This document shows positions 1 through 7,121 of a stretch of DNA of 15,170 nucleotides, in pieces. The stretch is from Baffinella frigidus (taxonomy: Eukaryota; Cryptophyceae; Cryptomonadales; Baffinellaceae). The stretch covers positions 820,631 to 835,800 of the forward strand of contig MU646371.1 in NCBI GenBank assembly GCA_026770585.1, read 5' to 3'. The notes under the pieces were generated by a model. The model had not been told where the DNA came from. It made no database searches and saw only the letters and a list, made by a program, of their open reading frames with translations. The position numbers and the translations under genes were made by a program. Position 1 is the first letter of the stretch. Every line of letters starts with the position of its first letter.

Positions 1-196
1 ACGCTCGCTCTTCCGCCTGACTGCAAACCGCCATGGCTGCAATGACGTGGTCATCCCGGACCATACCAGAATCTGTCCCGATAAAAAGGCGTGAGCAGGG
101 GGGGAGGGGCTGGGGGGCACGGCGATGGTGGCAATTCGAGGGTTCATTCCCAAGGAGGCTTTCGTGCACGTCGTTGGGGGCGTCGAGGTGCGTTCA

Positions 197-321
197 GGGT
201 TGAGGGTTGAGGGTAGGGTTGAGGGTAGGGTTGAGGGTAGGGTTGAGGGTAGGGTCGAGGGTTGGGTCGAGGGTAGGATTGATGGTAGGGTTGAGGGTTT
301 GGGATTTAGGGCTTAGGGTTT
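197..321 (+). repeat. Interstitial telomere-like tract, G-rich strand
   Basis: The tract is built from GGGTTGA and GGGTA units, often alternating as a 12-bp GGGTTGAGGGTA composite, and it decays into GGGATTTAGGGCTTAGGG at the right edge. The C-rich strand therefore reads CCCTCAA/CCCTA, matching the tracts further right but in the opposite orientation. All three + frames read as low-complexity peptide, so an apparent ORF here (125-316) is not credited as a gene. Confidence 0.85.
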
Positions 322-363
322 GCCCTCCTCAGGAGCATGCCACCAACTCAACATGCCCCACAC

Positions 364-529
364 TAATAGGGTAACGGCCTGAAAATGGGGTAGTTAGGCG
401 TACGGCATTGCCTAGGACCTCCTACCGTAGGCCGAGACTTTTTGGTCCCAGGATCCCTCGGCCTACGGTAGGAGGTCCTAGGCAATGCCGTATGCCTGAC
501 TACCCCATTTTCAGGCCGTTAGCCTATGA
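364..529. mobile_element. Group A foldback MITE, TSD ACAC
   Basis: The two arms (about 366-436 and 457-527) are near-perfect reverse complements around a 20-nt loop containing ACTTTTTGGTC. The ends read TAATAGG and CCTATGA. The flanks are ACAC at 360-363 and ACAC at 530-533, an exact 4-bp target-site duplication. The arms carry CCTACCGTAGG and its complement. The element at 8889-9053 has the same arm layout and the same loop 11-mer, so the two are copies of one subfamily. It is far too short to code, so it must be mobilised in trans. Confidence 0.85.
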
Positions 530-534
530 ACACG

Positions 535-670
535 GCGGACTACCAAGGCATTTCGTCGATAGCCCATAAGTGAATCATCATAGCACCCTACGGTAGGCAA
601 ATGGTCGTTCCTACGGACATCCTTACCGATTCTCGGTGGCTCAGCCACCGAACATCCCTTGGTAGACCGC
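535..670. repeat. Short-TIR palindromic unit, GCGGNCTACCAAGG ends
   Basis: The segment begins GCGGACTACCAAGGCAT and ends with the reverse complement of GCGGTCTACCAAGGGAT, so about 17 bp of terminal inverted repeat with two mismatches bound it. The interior carries CCTACGGTAGG and a perfect 8-bp hairpin (TCGGTGGC, loop TCA, GCCACCGA, 633-651). It abuts the MITE at 364-529. No clean target duplication is visible, so mobility is inferred only. Confidence 0.5.
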
Positions 671-807
671 TCTGTCAGGCTTGAATCAGCGTGGGTTGTC
701 GACACCAAGTGATCCTAAAGTCTACCACCCTCTTAAGTTGCCTCGTTTGCGGCTGTGTGGCTACGCTGACGACGCGCGCTGACACACCCCTCGTTCGCGG
801 GTGGCAG

Positions 808-936
808 GTGCCGATGATCCCCGTAGAGCGCAAGCACGTGATTCTCCCAGACGCGCGAGGCGGCGGGGCGGAGGGCGAGAGCTTCGCGGGGGCGGCGGGG
901 GGCGAGACGGGCGCGTTTCTCAACTTGCTGTTGCAG
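808..936 (+). CDS. Possible internal exon, 43 codons, unknown product
   Basis: This GC-rich block is preceded by GGCAG and followed by TTGCAG/GTGTGT, so it has a CAG acceptor on the left and a good GT donor on the right, with both boundaries on codon borders in one open frame. The frame gives VPMIPVERKHVILPDARG, then Gly/Ala-rich residues, then FLNLLLQ. The composition differs sharply from the AT-richer flanks. No family is recognised and the upstream pyrimidine tract is poor. It could be chance or a decayed exon. Confidence 0.22.
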
Positions 937-1519
937 GTGTGTCATAAGTTGACGCCACCACTTTCCCGTCGTAAGTTGTCGACACCACTTAGCAGACGAT
1001 GCGTGCGCCAGGCGGTTTCTTTTTTAATCTTCTTTGTTACTCTCGAGAATTAAGTTGGGTGGTCGTGTAGTCCACGCCAGGTCACAAGTTCCTTATTCAC
1101 ACACACTCGTTCGCGCTAAAAGTGTTTAGATGGCTCATCGTGTTACAGATTTTCAAAACTCCGCCAGCAAACAGCTCCAATTCCCAACACTTTTGGCGTG
1201 TTTCCCGGGTAGAATCAACTTTACTTCTAGATCGTGTAGTAAAATAAAAACGTTCAAATCTCGACTTCTGACCTGGCGTGGCTATGCACCGTATGACGGA
1301 CCCGCCTCAGCATTCTCAACACCTTCATGTAGGGGTTAGGGTTTGGGGTTTAAGGCGCAGTTATTCGACTCTCGTGCGGGGGAGTCCCCCCTCGCCTTGT
1401 CAGATGCGGTCTCCACCGTCGCCTAAAGTTAACGGAGGTTCCACTTTTGCGTTGAGACGTTCCACGCTCGACGTTTGTCTCGGTGGGCCGCGCTCTTCGT
1501 AGCCGCGGGGAGGAAGCTT
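937..1519. other. Non-coding stretch with scattered short repeats
   Basis: No convincing gene. The stretch contains several copies of a TAAGTTG(A/T)CGACACCA-like motif (near 943, 969 and 1048), also seen near 693 and inverted near 11255-11299. A 13-bp inverted pair (1114-1126 and 1186-1198, one mismatch) brackets about 60 bp. The sequence GGCGTGTTTCCCGGGTAGAATCA near 1195 recurs in modified form near 9953. A brief TTAGGGTTTGGGGTTT telomere-like piece lies at about 1335. GTGTAGTAAAAT at 1234 resembles the inner core of the group A foldbacks. Confidence 0.5.
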
Positions 1520-1570
1520 CACTGGATAGTGTGCCCGCGCTGCGGCACACTATCCAGTGGCACACTATCC
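1520..1570. repeat. Perfect 16-bp hairpin plus a third direct copy
   Basis: CACTGGATAGTGTGCC (1520-1535) is followed, after an 8-nt loop, by its exact reverse complement (1544-1559). The next bases repeat GGCACACTATCC directly (1559-1570). This gives one palindrome and an adjacent tandem half. It lies directly against the left-end copy of the minisatellite element that starts at 1571. Confidence 0.8.
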
Positions 1571-1668
1571 TACTACCAAAGGGCAGACACGTTTCTTTCC
1601 GTAGTGGAGCACCGAGTCACTCTTCCCGTGACATACCCTGACCTCTCACCCTCTTACTCTGACCTGAC
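1571..1668 (+). repeat. Truncated copy of the 3066 minisatellite element
   Basis: This roughly 95-bp segment matches 3066-3162 with few differences: CTACCAAAGGGCAGA, then CCGTAGTGGAGCACCGAG, then CGTGACATACCCTGACC, then about one and a half 21-bp minisatellite units. It then diverges at GACGCGCGGG. It therefore holds the left part of the element at 3066 but almost none of its array. It may be a truncated copy or an ancestor before array expansion. Confidence 0.75.
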
Positions 1669-1816
1669 GCGCGGGTGTCGGAACTGTGTTGAGAGTGTGT
1701 CGAACACGGCTGAGGGTATGTGTGGCCTCCGGGGAGGTCACACGAGAGAGAAGATAATCTCGAGGGACCTACCCAGAGTCGTATATCACCAAGTATACAA
1801 CGTATACGAAGACTAA

Positions 1817-1897
1817 GGGTGTGTTAGACACCGTTGCGGGTGTGTTGGATACGCCTGGGAGTGTGCTGGACACGGTTGATAGTGTGGTGGAGGGGGG
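1817..1897 (+). repeat. 21-bp tandem repeat, seven-codon period
   Basis: Units at 1817-1837, 1838-1858, 1859-1879 and a partial fourth share the pattern GGGTGTGTTGGAYAC. Related degenerate units lie just upstream at about 1670-1735, so the array is interrupted by about 80 unrelated bases. In one + frame it reads as a heptapeptide VLDTVAG/VLDTPGS/VLDTVDS. The period is the same as the 3132 minisatellite but the sequence is different. No flanking gene supports translation. Confidence 0.6.
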
Positions 1898-1925
1898 TGG
1901 CAGCGCGGGGGGGTGTGAGAACACG

Positions 1926-2066
1926 CCACCAGCCATCCCAAGTGGCTCAAATAGTGCCCTGGAAGGTCTTCGATTTTACCTTGGATCGGGGTCACTTTTG
2001 ACCCCGATCCAAGGTAAATCGAAAATGCCCCAGAGCACTATCCGAGCCTCCTCAAAGGGCTAGTGG
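1926..2066. mobile_element. Foldback MITE, TSD CACG
   Basis: The inner arms are perfect over 17 bp (1978-1994 and 1999-2015) around a 4-nt loop. Outside this the arms pair imperfectly out to CCACCAGCC on the left and GGCTAGTGG on the right. CACG occurs immediately outside both ends (1922-1925 and 2067-2070), an exact 4-bp duplication. The ends differ from the TMAT...ATGA group, so this is probably a separate family with the same target length. Confidence 0.75.
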
Positions 2067-2221
2067 CACGTGCGTGAACAACAGTTGACTGGTCCGGTCT
2101 AGTCCCGCCACCTAATAGATCATATCTCGGATTTGGTTTTTCATTGGAGCCACATCGTACGTTTAGGGTTTACAAAGCCGGGATGTGTACCGGAAATGCT
2201 TTCGAATGACGCGTTGCGGGG

Positions 2222-2345
2222 TAGATTCTTATGGGGTTTCCCATAAGGTCATGAGTTTCTTATGGGAAACTGGGGGCCACGCGATGAGATCACGACCTCC
2301 TACCGTGAAAAAACCCCGCTGACATCTAGATTCTTATGGGGTGAC
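2222..2345. repeat. Direct repeats and a solo minisatellite-element end
   Basis: TAGATTCTTATGGGG occurs at about 2222 and again at about 2327. CTTATGGGGTTTCCCATAAG is a near-palindrome. GCGATGAGATC is repeated at 2281 and 2347. The segment 2294-2326 (ACCTCCTACCGTGAAA, then CCCCGCTGACATC) is the same sequence that closes the large 21-bp array at 3363-3397, so it looks like a solo right end of that element. Confidence 0.6.
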
Positions 2346-2373
2346 GCGATGAGATCGAGAGTTGACTGATGCG

Positions 2374-2488
2374 GGGTGGTCGTGTCCGCGGTCGTGTCCC
2401 GGGGTCGTGACCTCATTGATGGTAGGGTTGAGGGTGGTCGTGTCCGGCAGGCGCTCACGCGGGGTGGTCGTGTCCGGCAGGCGCTCAC
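2374..2488 (+). repeat. 30-bp direct repeat GGGTGGTCGTGTCCGGCAGG
   Basis: Two identical 27-bp copies lie at 2432-2458 and 2462-2488 (30-bp period), with a shorter third copy at 2374-2388. A telomere-like GGTAGGGTTGAGGG tract separates the first from the pair. ORFs across this stretch on both strands are simple consequences of the repeat. Confidence 0.75.
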
Positions 2489-2523
2489 AACAGAGGAGGC
2501 AGTAGCTGTCTGCCACCTCCGAT

Positions 2524-2770
2524 CCGGGCCCGCCTCCGCCGCAGGTACTCGTTTCCGAACCTTCTGAGGGCCTTTCTCACCCGCTTTTTAGGCTTTTTGG
2601 GGTACAATTTTGAAAAGCACATTTTTTTCAAAATTGTACCCTTCAGAAATTGTGAAATTCACGGAGTCAAAAAAAACTTTATCGCTGAGGCGGGCCCGCC
2701 ACCGCCGCAGGTCGGCCCTCGACTCCCCGAAGCGGGCCCGTCCTAGACTGAGGCGGGCCCGTGCAGGGCT
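2524..2770. repeat. GGGCCCGCC direct repeats around a 17-bp hairpin
   Basis: GGGCCCGCC(T/A)CCGCCGCAGGT occurs at about 2524 and 2690, and GAGGCGGGCCCG again at about 2687 and 2750. Between them lies a perfect 17-bp inverted repeat (2600-2616 and 2625-2641, GGGTACAATTTTGAAAA with an 8-nt loop) in AT-rich sequence. A GC-rich direct repeat bracketing an AT-rich hairpin suggests a foldback inserted in a duplicated segment. No clean target duplication is seen. Confidence 0.6.
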
Positions 2771-2894
2771 CCCGCCTGCCCTCCCAAAAGTCAAAGGTTG
2801 TCAACTTTGCTTCTGCCGGATTTGTACCAAGGATGTGCCGCTTTTCGCCCCCCCCCTTCCTACAAATCGGGGCAAATCGGGGGTTCGCCTCAAA

Positions 2895-2946
2895 TCCTGA
2901 ACCCTAAACCCGAACCCCTAACCTGTAAACCATACACGCTAACCCA
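2895..2946 (+). repeat. Degenerate CCCTAAA telomere-like tract
   Basis: A short run of CTGAACCCTAAACCCGAACC variants, C-rich on +. It is followed by a G-rich, poorly structured stretch up to the element at 3066. Confidence 0.7.
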
Positions 2947-3065
2947 GGCGGGGAGGGAGGGGCTGCTGGAGGGGGGGCGGGGGCAGATCTGGACGACACA
3001 GCGTGCTTTATCATGCCGGGATCGGGCGGCGGGAAGGCGGACAAAGGGCAGCATGTCAGGCCCCG

Positions 3066-3397
3066 ACTACCAAAGGGCAGAAGACACGTTTCGTTCCGTA
3101 GTGGAGCACCGAGTCACTCTTCTCGTGACATACCCTGACCTCCCACCCTCTTACTCTGACCTGACACCCTCTCACCCTGACCCCCCACCCTCTTACTCTG
3201 ACCTCTCACCCTCTCACCCTGACCTCCCACCCTCTTGCTCTGACCCCCCACCCTCTTACTCTGACCTGACACCCTCTCACCCTGACCTCCCACCCTCTTA
3301 CTCTGACCTCTCACCCTCTCACCCTGACCTCCCACCCTTTTCCTCTGACCTGACACCCTCTCACCCTGACCTCCTACCGTGAAACCCCCGCTGACAT
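3066..3397 (+). mobile_element. Unit carrying a 21-bp minisatellite array
   Basis: A unique left part (about 66 bp, shared with 1571-1668) leads into about 12 tandem 21-bp units from 3132 to about 3379. Units alternate ACCCTGACCTCCCACCCTCTT with ACTCTGACCTGACACCCTCTC, giving a 42-bp higher-order period. The array stops at ACCTCCTACCGTGAAAC, then CCCGCTGACATC, a sequence also found alone at 2294-2326 and inverted at the edge of the 4295-4391 block. The 21-bp period leaves frames open on both strands (P-S-Y-S-D-L-type heptads on +, G-G-Q-G-E-R-V on -). I read those ORFs as by-products. Bounded ends recurring at four places suggest a discrete mobile or recombining unit. Confidence 0.6.
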
Positions 3398-4020
3398 CCA
3401 AGAGGAGCCCTGTGTGCGTCAACATCTTTCCAATCGCGTTGAGTCTCCGACGGGGTGTGGGATTGGTGTAGAAGCGGGGGCGCGGGGGCGCGGGGTGCGC
3501 ACACTTCCTCCTCTTCTTCTCTATTACTCTCAAGCCTGGTAGTTTCCTCTTAATCCCCTTGATATATTCTTTTCTCAGAAGAAACGTGATCCAAAAGTCA
3601 ATGCGCCTGAAAACCGCCTTGGTTGTAGTCGCCGACGGGCGACGGAAGGCCCTTCGGGGGTCATTCAGAAGTCAATTTTCCAAGTTTTGGGGGGGAACCC
3701 TGGCACTCATCTGCCAAAAGTTGACAAACGTGGGTCAATGGCTTCAAGAACGGGCCTGGGATAACCCTCGAAAGGCCTTGCGTGGGTGTCGGATTGGTGT
3801 GGAGGCGTGGAGGCGTGAGAGAGCGAGTGCGTGCAAAAGTGAAGACGTGGCACCAGATGGGAGGCCTGTGTCCGGATCGTGTGAGGAGGTGCGCACACGT
3901 CTGCGAACAACAGTCGGGTGATCCAAAAGTCTAAGCGCCCTAACACGAGCCCGCCTCGGAGCAGTGAAAGAGGAGCCCTGCGTTCGTCGATAGTTTTCCA
4001 TTTGAATCGGAGTCTCCGAT

Positions 4021-4114
4021 GGGTGGTGGGATTGGGGTGGAGGCCATCCAATCCGGGTGTGGAGGCAAACCAATCCCACCGGATTGGTTGGCCTCCACAC
4101 CAATCCAACCACCC
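4021..4114. repeat. 34-bp inverted repeat inside one array unit
   Basis: Arms 4021-4054 and 4081-4114 are reverse complements with three mismatches, around a 26-nt spacer that repeats part of the arm. The left arm overlaps the normal unit sequence GGTGGTGGGATTGG. The neighbouring unit (4198 onward) goes straight from that sequence to CGGAGG, so the inverted copy is an extra segment in this unit. Confidence 0.75.
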
Positions 4115-4294
4115 GTCCACACCGGAGGCGTCGGGGCATGGGAGGGGGTGCGCACTCGTCTGCGAACAACACTTGACTGGTGACTCATGTCAAAGCGAGA
4201 GGAGCCCTGCTTTCGTCGACAGTTTTTCATTTGAATTGAAGTCTCCGGCGGGTGGTGGGATTGGTCTCCGGAGGTGTCGGGGCATGGGAGAGCG

Positions 4295-4391
4295 TTCACG
4301 GTAGGAGGTCCGGGTGAGAGGGTGTCAGGTCAGAGTAAGAGGGTGGGAGGTCAGGGTGAGAGGGTGAGAGGTCAGAGTAAGAGGGTGGGAG
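4295..4391 (-). repeat. Inverted 21-bp minisatellite block with flanking duplication
   Basis: This block is the reverse complement of the right end of the 3132-3383 array: TTCACGGTAGGAGGTCC, followed by about four 21-bp units. It sits inside the last 229-bp-type unit at a point where the sister unit has no insert. It is flanked on both sides by GAGAGCG (4288-4294 and 4392-4398). That 7-bp repeat looks like a target-site duplication. Confidence 0.7.
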
Positions 4392-4516
4392 GAGAGCGTC
4401 TGCGCACCAGACACGCCTACGAACAAGAGTTGACTAATGCGGGGGCGTTCTTGGCGCGCAGCTGGTGTTACTGGTGCCGCGACTGGCGGGCGAAACCGGC
4501 GCTGCTCGGTGACAGC

Positions 4517-4660
4517 CTTTATCCGGGAAAACCTAGTTTTCTTTCATTTAATGGCAATGAAAATTGCTGCACAATTTGTTCTTACTAGTAATATTAAAGC
4601 GTTCTTGTAGTATTTTTCGTGGGAATCAAATGAAAGAAAAATAGGGTTCCCCGGATAAAG
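4517..4660. mobile_element. Foldback MITE with CTTTATCCGG ends
   Basis: The outer arms, CTTTATCCGGGAAAACC with TTTTCTTTCATTT on the left and the complementary copy ending CCCCGGATAAAG on the right, pair well. Inside is a second inverted pair, AATGAAAATTGCTGCAC (4556-4572) with TTGTAGTATTTTTCGT (4605-4620), whose loop holds CTAGTAATATTAAAGC (4585-4600). That loop 16-mer is identical in the element at 4736-4876. No clear target duplication is visible. Confidence 0.75.
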
Positions 4661-4735
4661 CACCCCCCCTCCTGTTTCCCTACCTACCAAGAAGATTGTT
4701 TTGGCACCACGCAGAGTTCTTGTGTGCCAAGGATT

Positions 4736-4876
4736 TCATAGGAAAACGGTTTTAATTGAAAACTTTCTGGTAATGAAATTTACTGCACATGATGAGTTTT
4801 GCTAGTAATATTAAAGCATTCGTGCAGTGATTTTCATTGCATCCAATGGTTTCAAATTAAAACCGTTTTCCTATGA
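4736..4876. mobile_element. Group A foldback MITE, TSD GATT
   Basis: The ends TCATAGGAAAACGG and CCGTTTTCCTATGA are exact complements, and GATT lies immediately outside each (4732-4735 and 4877-4880). The arms extend about 25 bp. An inner inverted pair (4772-4788 and 4822-4838) and the loop 16-mer CTAGTAATATTAAAGC (4802-4817) match the neighbour at 4517-4660. The outer arms of these two neighbours are unrelated apart from a general AT-richness. Confidence 0.87.
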
Positions 4877-5128
4877 GATTTCCGGCGATCCTGCTGCAAC
4901 CTAGCTTCCAAGAAAGGGGATGCGTGGTGGTGTCAAGACAGGTGTCCAGACGTCCATAGAAGGCTCTAGCAGGTTCCAGAAGGCCCTAGAAGGCTCTGAC
5001 GCGAGTGAGAATGCGCGCAGATTGCATCTTCTCGCCTCGACACCCGTGTTCGACATTCCAGCGCTCCGCATCCTTCCGCAGCATCCCCCTACTTCCGAGA
5101 CGCTCCCGTCTCCCGGTGCGAACCCCTG

Positions 5129-5130
<2 letters not shown>

Positions 5131-5208
<78 letters not shown>

Positions 5209-5456
5209 GACCCTAACCCATTAACCCTGGACCCTGACCCCTCAACCCTAACCCCTCAACTCGTGCCCCTCAACCCTCAGCCCTAACCCCTCAACCCTCA
5301 GCCCTAACCCCTCAACCCTCAGCCCTGACCCCTGCACCCTCAGCCCTAACCCCTGCACCCTCAGCCCTAACCCCTCAATCTTCACCCTCAACACCTCAGC
5401 CCTGGTCCCCAAACCCTCAACCCCAAACCGTAAACCCTAAAACCTAAACCCCACAC
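5131..5456 (+). repeat. Long telomere-like array, 11 perfect CAACCCT units
   Basis: Eleven uninterrupted CAACCCT heptamers run from 5131 to 5207. The tract then degrades into mixtures of AACCCTAACCCCTCAACCCTCAGCC (a 21-bp-like higher-order unit near 5265-5375) and AAACCCTAAAACC. This is the longest such tract in the window. ORFs in all + frames reflect the heptamer. The upstream stretch 4881-5130 holds only short GAAGGCTCTAG-type direct repeats. Confidence 0.88.
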
Positions 5457-5480
5457 CGTTCGTTCAAGACAAGTTTTTGC

Positions 5481-5647
5481 TGTGGAGTACATTCGGATGG
5501 GGGTGGAGCCATCTGCACCTAAACCCTCAACCCTTACCCCTGAACCCTCAACCCTAAGCCCTCAACCCTCAACCCTAAGCCCTCACCCCTCACCCGTCAC
5601 CCCTGTTGATGTGCGGTACATTCGGATGGGGGAGTAGCCATCTGTAC
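5481..5647 (+). repeat. 38-bp direct repeats flanking a telomere-like tract
   Basis: The segment with TACATTCGGATGGGGG and AGCCATCTG occurs at about 5481-5519 and again at about 5610-5647, with a few changes. The space between (5519-5605) is a CCCTCAA/CCCTAAG telomere-like tract. The tract is therefore bracketed by a duplicated non-telomeric sequence. Confidence 0.75.
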
Positions 5648-5649
5648 TA

Positions 5650-5821
5650 GAGCGCTGTGCAGAGAAGTTGGCCACCGGAAAATGGAAAAATGGGAATATT
5701 GGAGCCGTTGATGTCCACTTTTGAGAAATTCACGGTTCTAAATTTCTCAAAAGTTGACACAATGGCTCCAATTTCTCGATTTTCCATTATTTCCCGTGGC
5801 CAACTTCTCCGCACAGCGCTC
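5650..5821. mobile_element. Group D foldback MITE, TA TSD, GAGCGCTGTGC ends
   Basis: The left end GAGCGCTGTGC and right end GCACAGCGCTC are exact complements, flanked on both sides by TA (5648-5649 and 5822-5823). The arms pair for most of their length, including AGAAGTTGGCCAC, ATTGGAGCC and TTTTGAGAAATT. TA duplication plus palindromic structure fits a Tc1/mariner- or Stowaway-type MITE by established convention. A related arm occurs alone at about 8838-8884. Confidence 0.8.
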
Positions 5822-5874
5822 TAAAGAGAGAGCGCGCGCATCTGGCAGACACGTTGCCGGCGGATCTCGCCAAG

Positions 5875-6011
5875 TTCGCCAAGGTCAAACCCTGAACCCT
5901 AAACCCTAAGCCCTAAACTCTAAGCCGTAAACCCTAAACCCTGAACCCTGAACCCTGAACCCTACACCCTAAACCCTAAACCCTGAACCCCAAACCCTAA
6001 ACCTTGGCGAA
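5875..6011 (+). repeat. Telomere-like array enclosed by an 11-bp inverted repeat
   Basis: TTCGCCAAGGT (5875-5885) and ACCTTGGCGAA (6001-6011) are exact complements. Everything between them is AAACCCTGAACCC/AAACCCTAA repeats. A shorter version with the same architecture lies at 6745-6793. The left flank GGCAGACACGTTGCCGGCGG (about 5844) recurs near 6150 and 6719, so the inverted repeat belongs to a larger dispersed sequence. Confidence 0.75.
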
Positions 6012-6034
6012 GTCGTCAAGGTGGTTATACGATG

Positions 6035-6054
6035 CGGGGGATGATCATCCCCCG
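6035..6054. repeat. Perfect 20-bp palindrome
   Basis: CGGGGGATGATCATCCCCCG is its own reverse complement. It stands immediately before the 32-bp tandem repeat. No function is evident. Confidence 0.8.
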
Positions 6055-6056
6055 AA

Positions 6057-6136
6057 TCTTATTCAGACAACTATTCGACTTGGTTTGGTCTTATTCAGAC
6101 AACTATTCGACTTGGTTTGGTCTTATTCAGACAACT
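6057..6136 (+). repeat. 32-bp tandem repeat, 2.5 copies
   Basis: Two identical 32-bp units (6057-6088, 6089-6120) and a half unit (6121-6136) carry TCTTATTCAGACAACTATTCG. Degenerate inverted relatives (TCGAATAGTCGTCTTA and TCGAATAGGTATCTTA) lie at about 6473 and 6497, so the stretch between is loosely bracketed by inverted copies. Confidence 0.85.
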
Positions 6137-6560
6137 AGATGCGCGCGCACCCGGCAGACACATTGCCCGCGGACCGCGTGCCGATTGTATGACCTACGGG
6201 TCGCCCTACGGTAGGAGGTGGCTAGCAAATTCTCCTATCTATGATAGATGGACGGCTTATTTGGACGTGACGGTAGTAACTTTTTGCGAACTTGGCCAAG
6301 TTCGCCATTTCGAAAATGCCACAGGTGTTACATCGGCAAACCAGACAACATCTGTAAGAATGGAGGTCCAATCTGATTCAGTTGATAAAGTTTTTTTCTC
6401 ATTCATGCATCCATCCTCAGATTCAAAGCGAATGTTTCGTCCATCCCCCTGCCATAATGATCCTCATATCGAATAGTCGTCTTAGGTTTGTTCATCGAAT
6501 AGGTATCTTAGATAACTAGTCGATTCGAGGGTCGTTTGACATACGACGTTGGCATCCCAC
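6137..6560. other. Low-feature stretch containing a 20-bp palindrome
   Basis: No recognisable gene. An open + frame (6117-6476) shows no known domain and begins inside the tandem repeat. Visible structure: CCTACGGTAGG at about 6204, a perfect 20-bp palindrome GCGAACTTGGCCAAGTTCGC at 6286-6305 that shares GCCAAGTTCGCC with the borders of the two enclosed telomere-like tracts, and degenerate inverted copies of the 32-bp repeat at about 6471-6515. Confidence 0.5.
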
Positions 6561-6572
6561 GCAGGGCTGGAG

Positions 6573-6689
6573 GGGGGGTATTCAAAAGTCAATTTTTCAA
6601 GAGAAAATTGGATTCAAAAGTCACTTTTAGGGAGAAAACGGCTCCAAGGGCGCCCCAATGGCTCAAAGGGCGCCCCTGCAATACCCCCA
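6573..6689. repeat. Short-ended unit with 20-bp tandem GGGCGCCCC repeat
   Basis: GGGGGTATT near 6573 and its complement AATACCCCC near 6680 bound the segment. Inside are two direct ATTCAAAAGTCA(A/C)TTTT copies and a 20-bp tandem duplication (6640-6659 and 6660-6679, GGCTCCAAGGGCGCCCC-like). It may be a small palindromic element. Target duplication is not clear. Confidence 0.5.
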
Positions 6690-6744
6690 CGTAGCGCTCT
6701 GTGTAGGGCAGGCCCCAGGGACACGTTGTCGGCCGATCTTGCCA

Positions 6745-6793
6745 AGTTCGCCAAGGTTCAACCCTAAACCCTACACCCTACACCTTGGGAACT
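6745..6793 (+). repeat. Short telomere-like tract inside an inverted repeat
   Basis: AGTTCGCCAAGGT (6745-6757) and ACCTTGGGAACT (6782-6793) are complementary with small differences. Between them is TCAACCCTAAACCCTACACC, only three or four degenerate units. This is the compact counterpart of 5875-6011, with the same left-flank sequence. Confidence 0.7.
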
Positions 6794-6887
6794 CGACACG
6801 GATACAATAAATTAAATGGTCGGACCTCCTCGTGGCTCTTGATGAAGTGTTTTGGAGACCCGCAACATCACGAAATCCTGAGTGTTA

Positions 6888-7071
6888 GAGCCATTCCGGT
6901 AGGACTTGTCGCGTTTTCGAATTCGAGATTTCAAGATTTCAGACTTCAAAAAGGTTTTAAAGGGCGTAAAACGTTTTAAAACACACCGTTTCAAATCTCA
7001 TGGTACAAATGAAGTCTCGAAGTCTCAAAGTCTCGAAATCGAAAACGCGACAAGTCCTACCGGAATAGCTC
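6888..7071. mobile_element. Group D foldback MITE, TA TSD
   Basis: The left end GAGCCATTCCGGTAGG and the right end, complementary to GAGCTATTCCGGTAGG, are flanked by TA at 6886-6887 and 7072-7073. The arms match almost perfectly for about 36 bp (through GACTTGTCGCGTTTTCGA) and then more loosely. The interior has short GAAGTCTC/AAGTCTC direct repeats. It shares the GAGC start and TA target with 5650-5821. ORFs on either strand here are products of the palindrome. Confidence 0.85.
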
Positions 7072-7121
7072 TACAGAGCGGAATCCAGCCGAGCGCGACC
7101 GCGGAAGCCACTGGGGCCGAG

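Larger units (their letters stand above)
3401..4441 (+). repeat. Degenerate tandem array, unit about 229 bp
   Basis: AGAGGAGCCCTG starts related units at 3401, 3969 and 4198. The last two are exactly 229 bp apart and continue alike through TTCGTCGA, ATTTGAAT, GTCTCCG and GGTGGTGGGATTGG. A fourth related block (about 3765-3950) lacks the start but shares GGATTGGTGTGGAGGCG and the closing GTGCGCACACGTCTGCGAAC. The closing motif GCGAACAACASTTGACT recurs at the unit ends and also alone near 2075. Units differ by insertions: a 34-bp-arm palindrome in one and a 21-bp minisatellite block in another. No credible gene; the ORFs on both strands overlap each other and follow the repeats. Confidence 0.65.

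Noticed and set aside
3066-3397. Helitron interpretation of the minisatellite-carrying unit
   Set aside because: I cannot see a 5' TC end or a 3' hairpin followed by CTRR at the apparent borders, and one copy seems to have a 7-bp duplication, which Helitrons do not make.
2798-3533. Long open frames on both strands (194 codons on +, 139 on -)
   Set aside because: Both run through the 21-bp array, whose period is a multiple of three and lacks stops in these frames. The predicted proteins are heptad simple repeats on opposite strands, so they are by-products of the minisatellite.
3707-4304. Overlapping ORFs of 119-142 codons on both strands
   Set aside because: They lie in the degenerate 229-bp array, overlap each other on opposite strands and restate the same repeats. 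No domain is recognisable.
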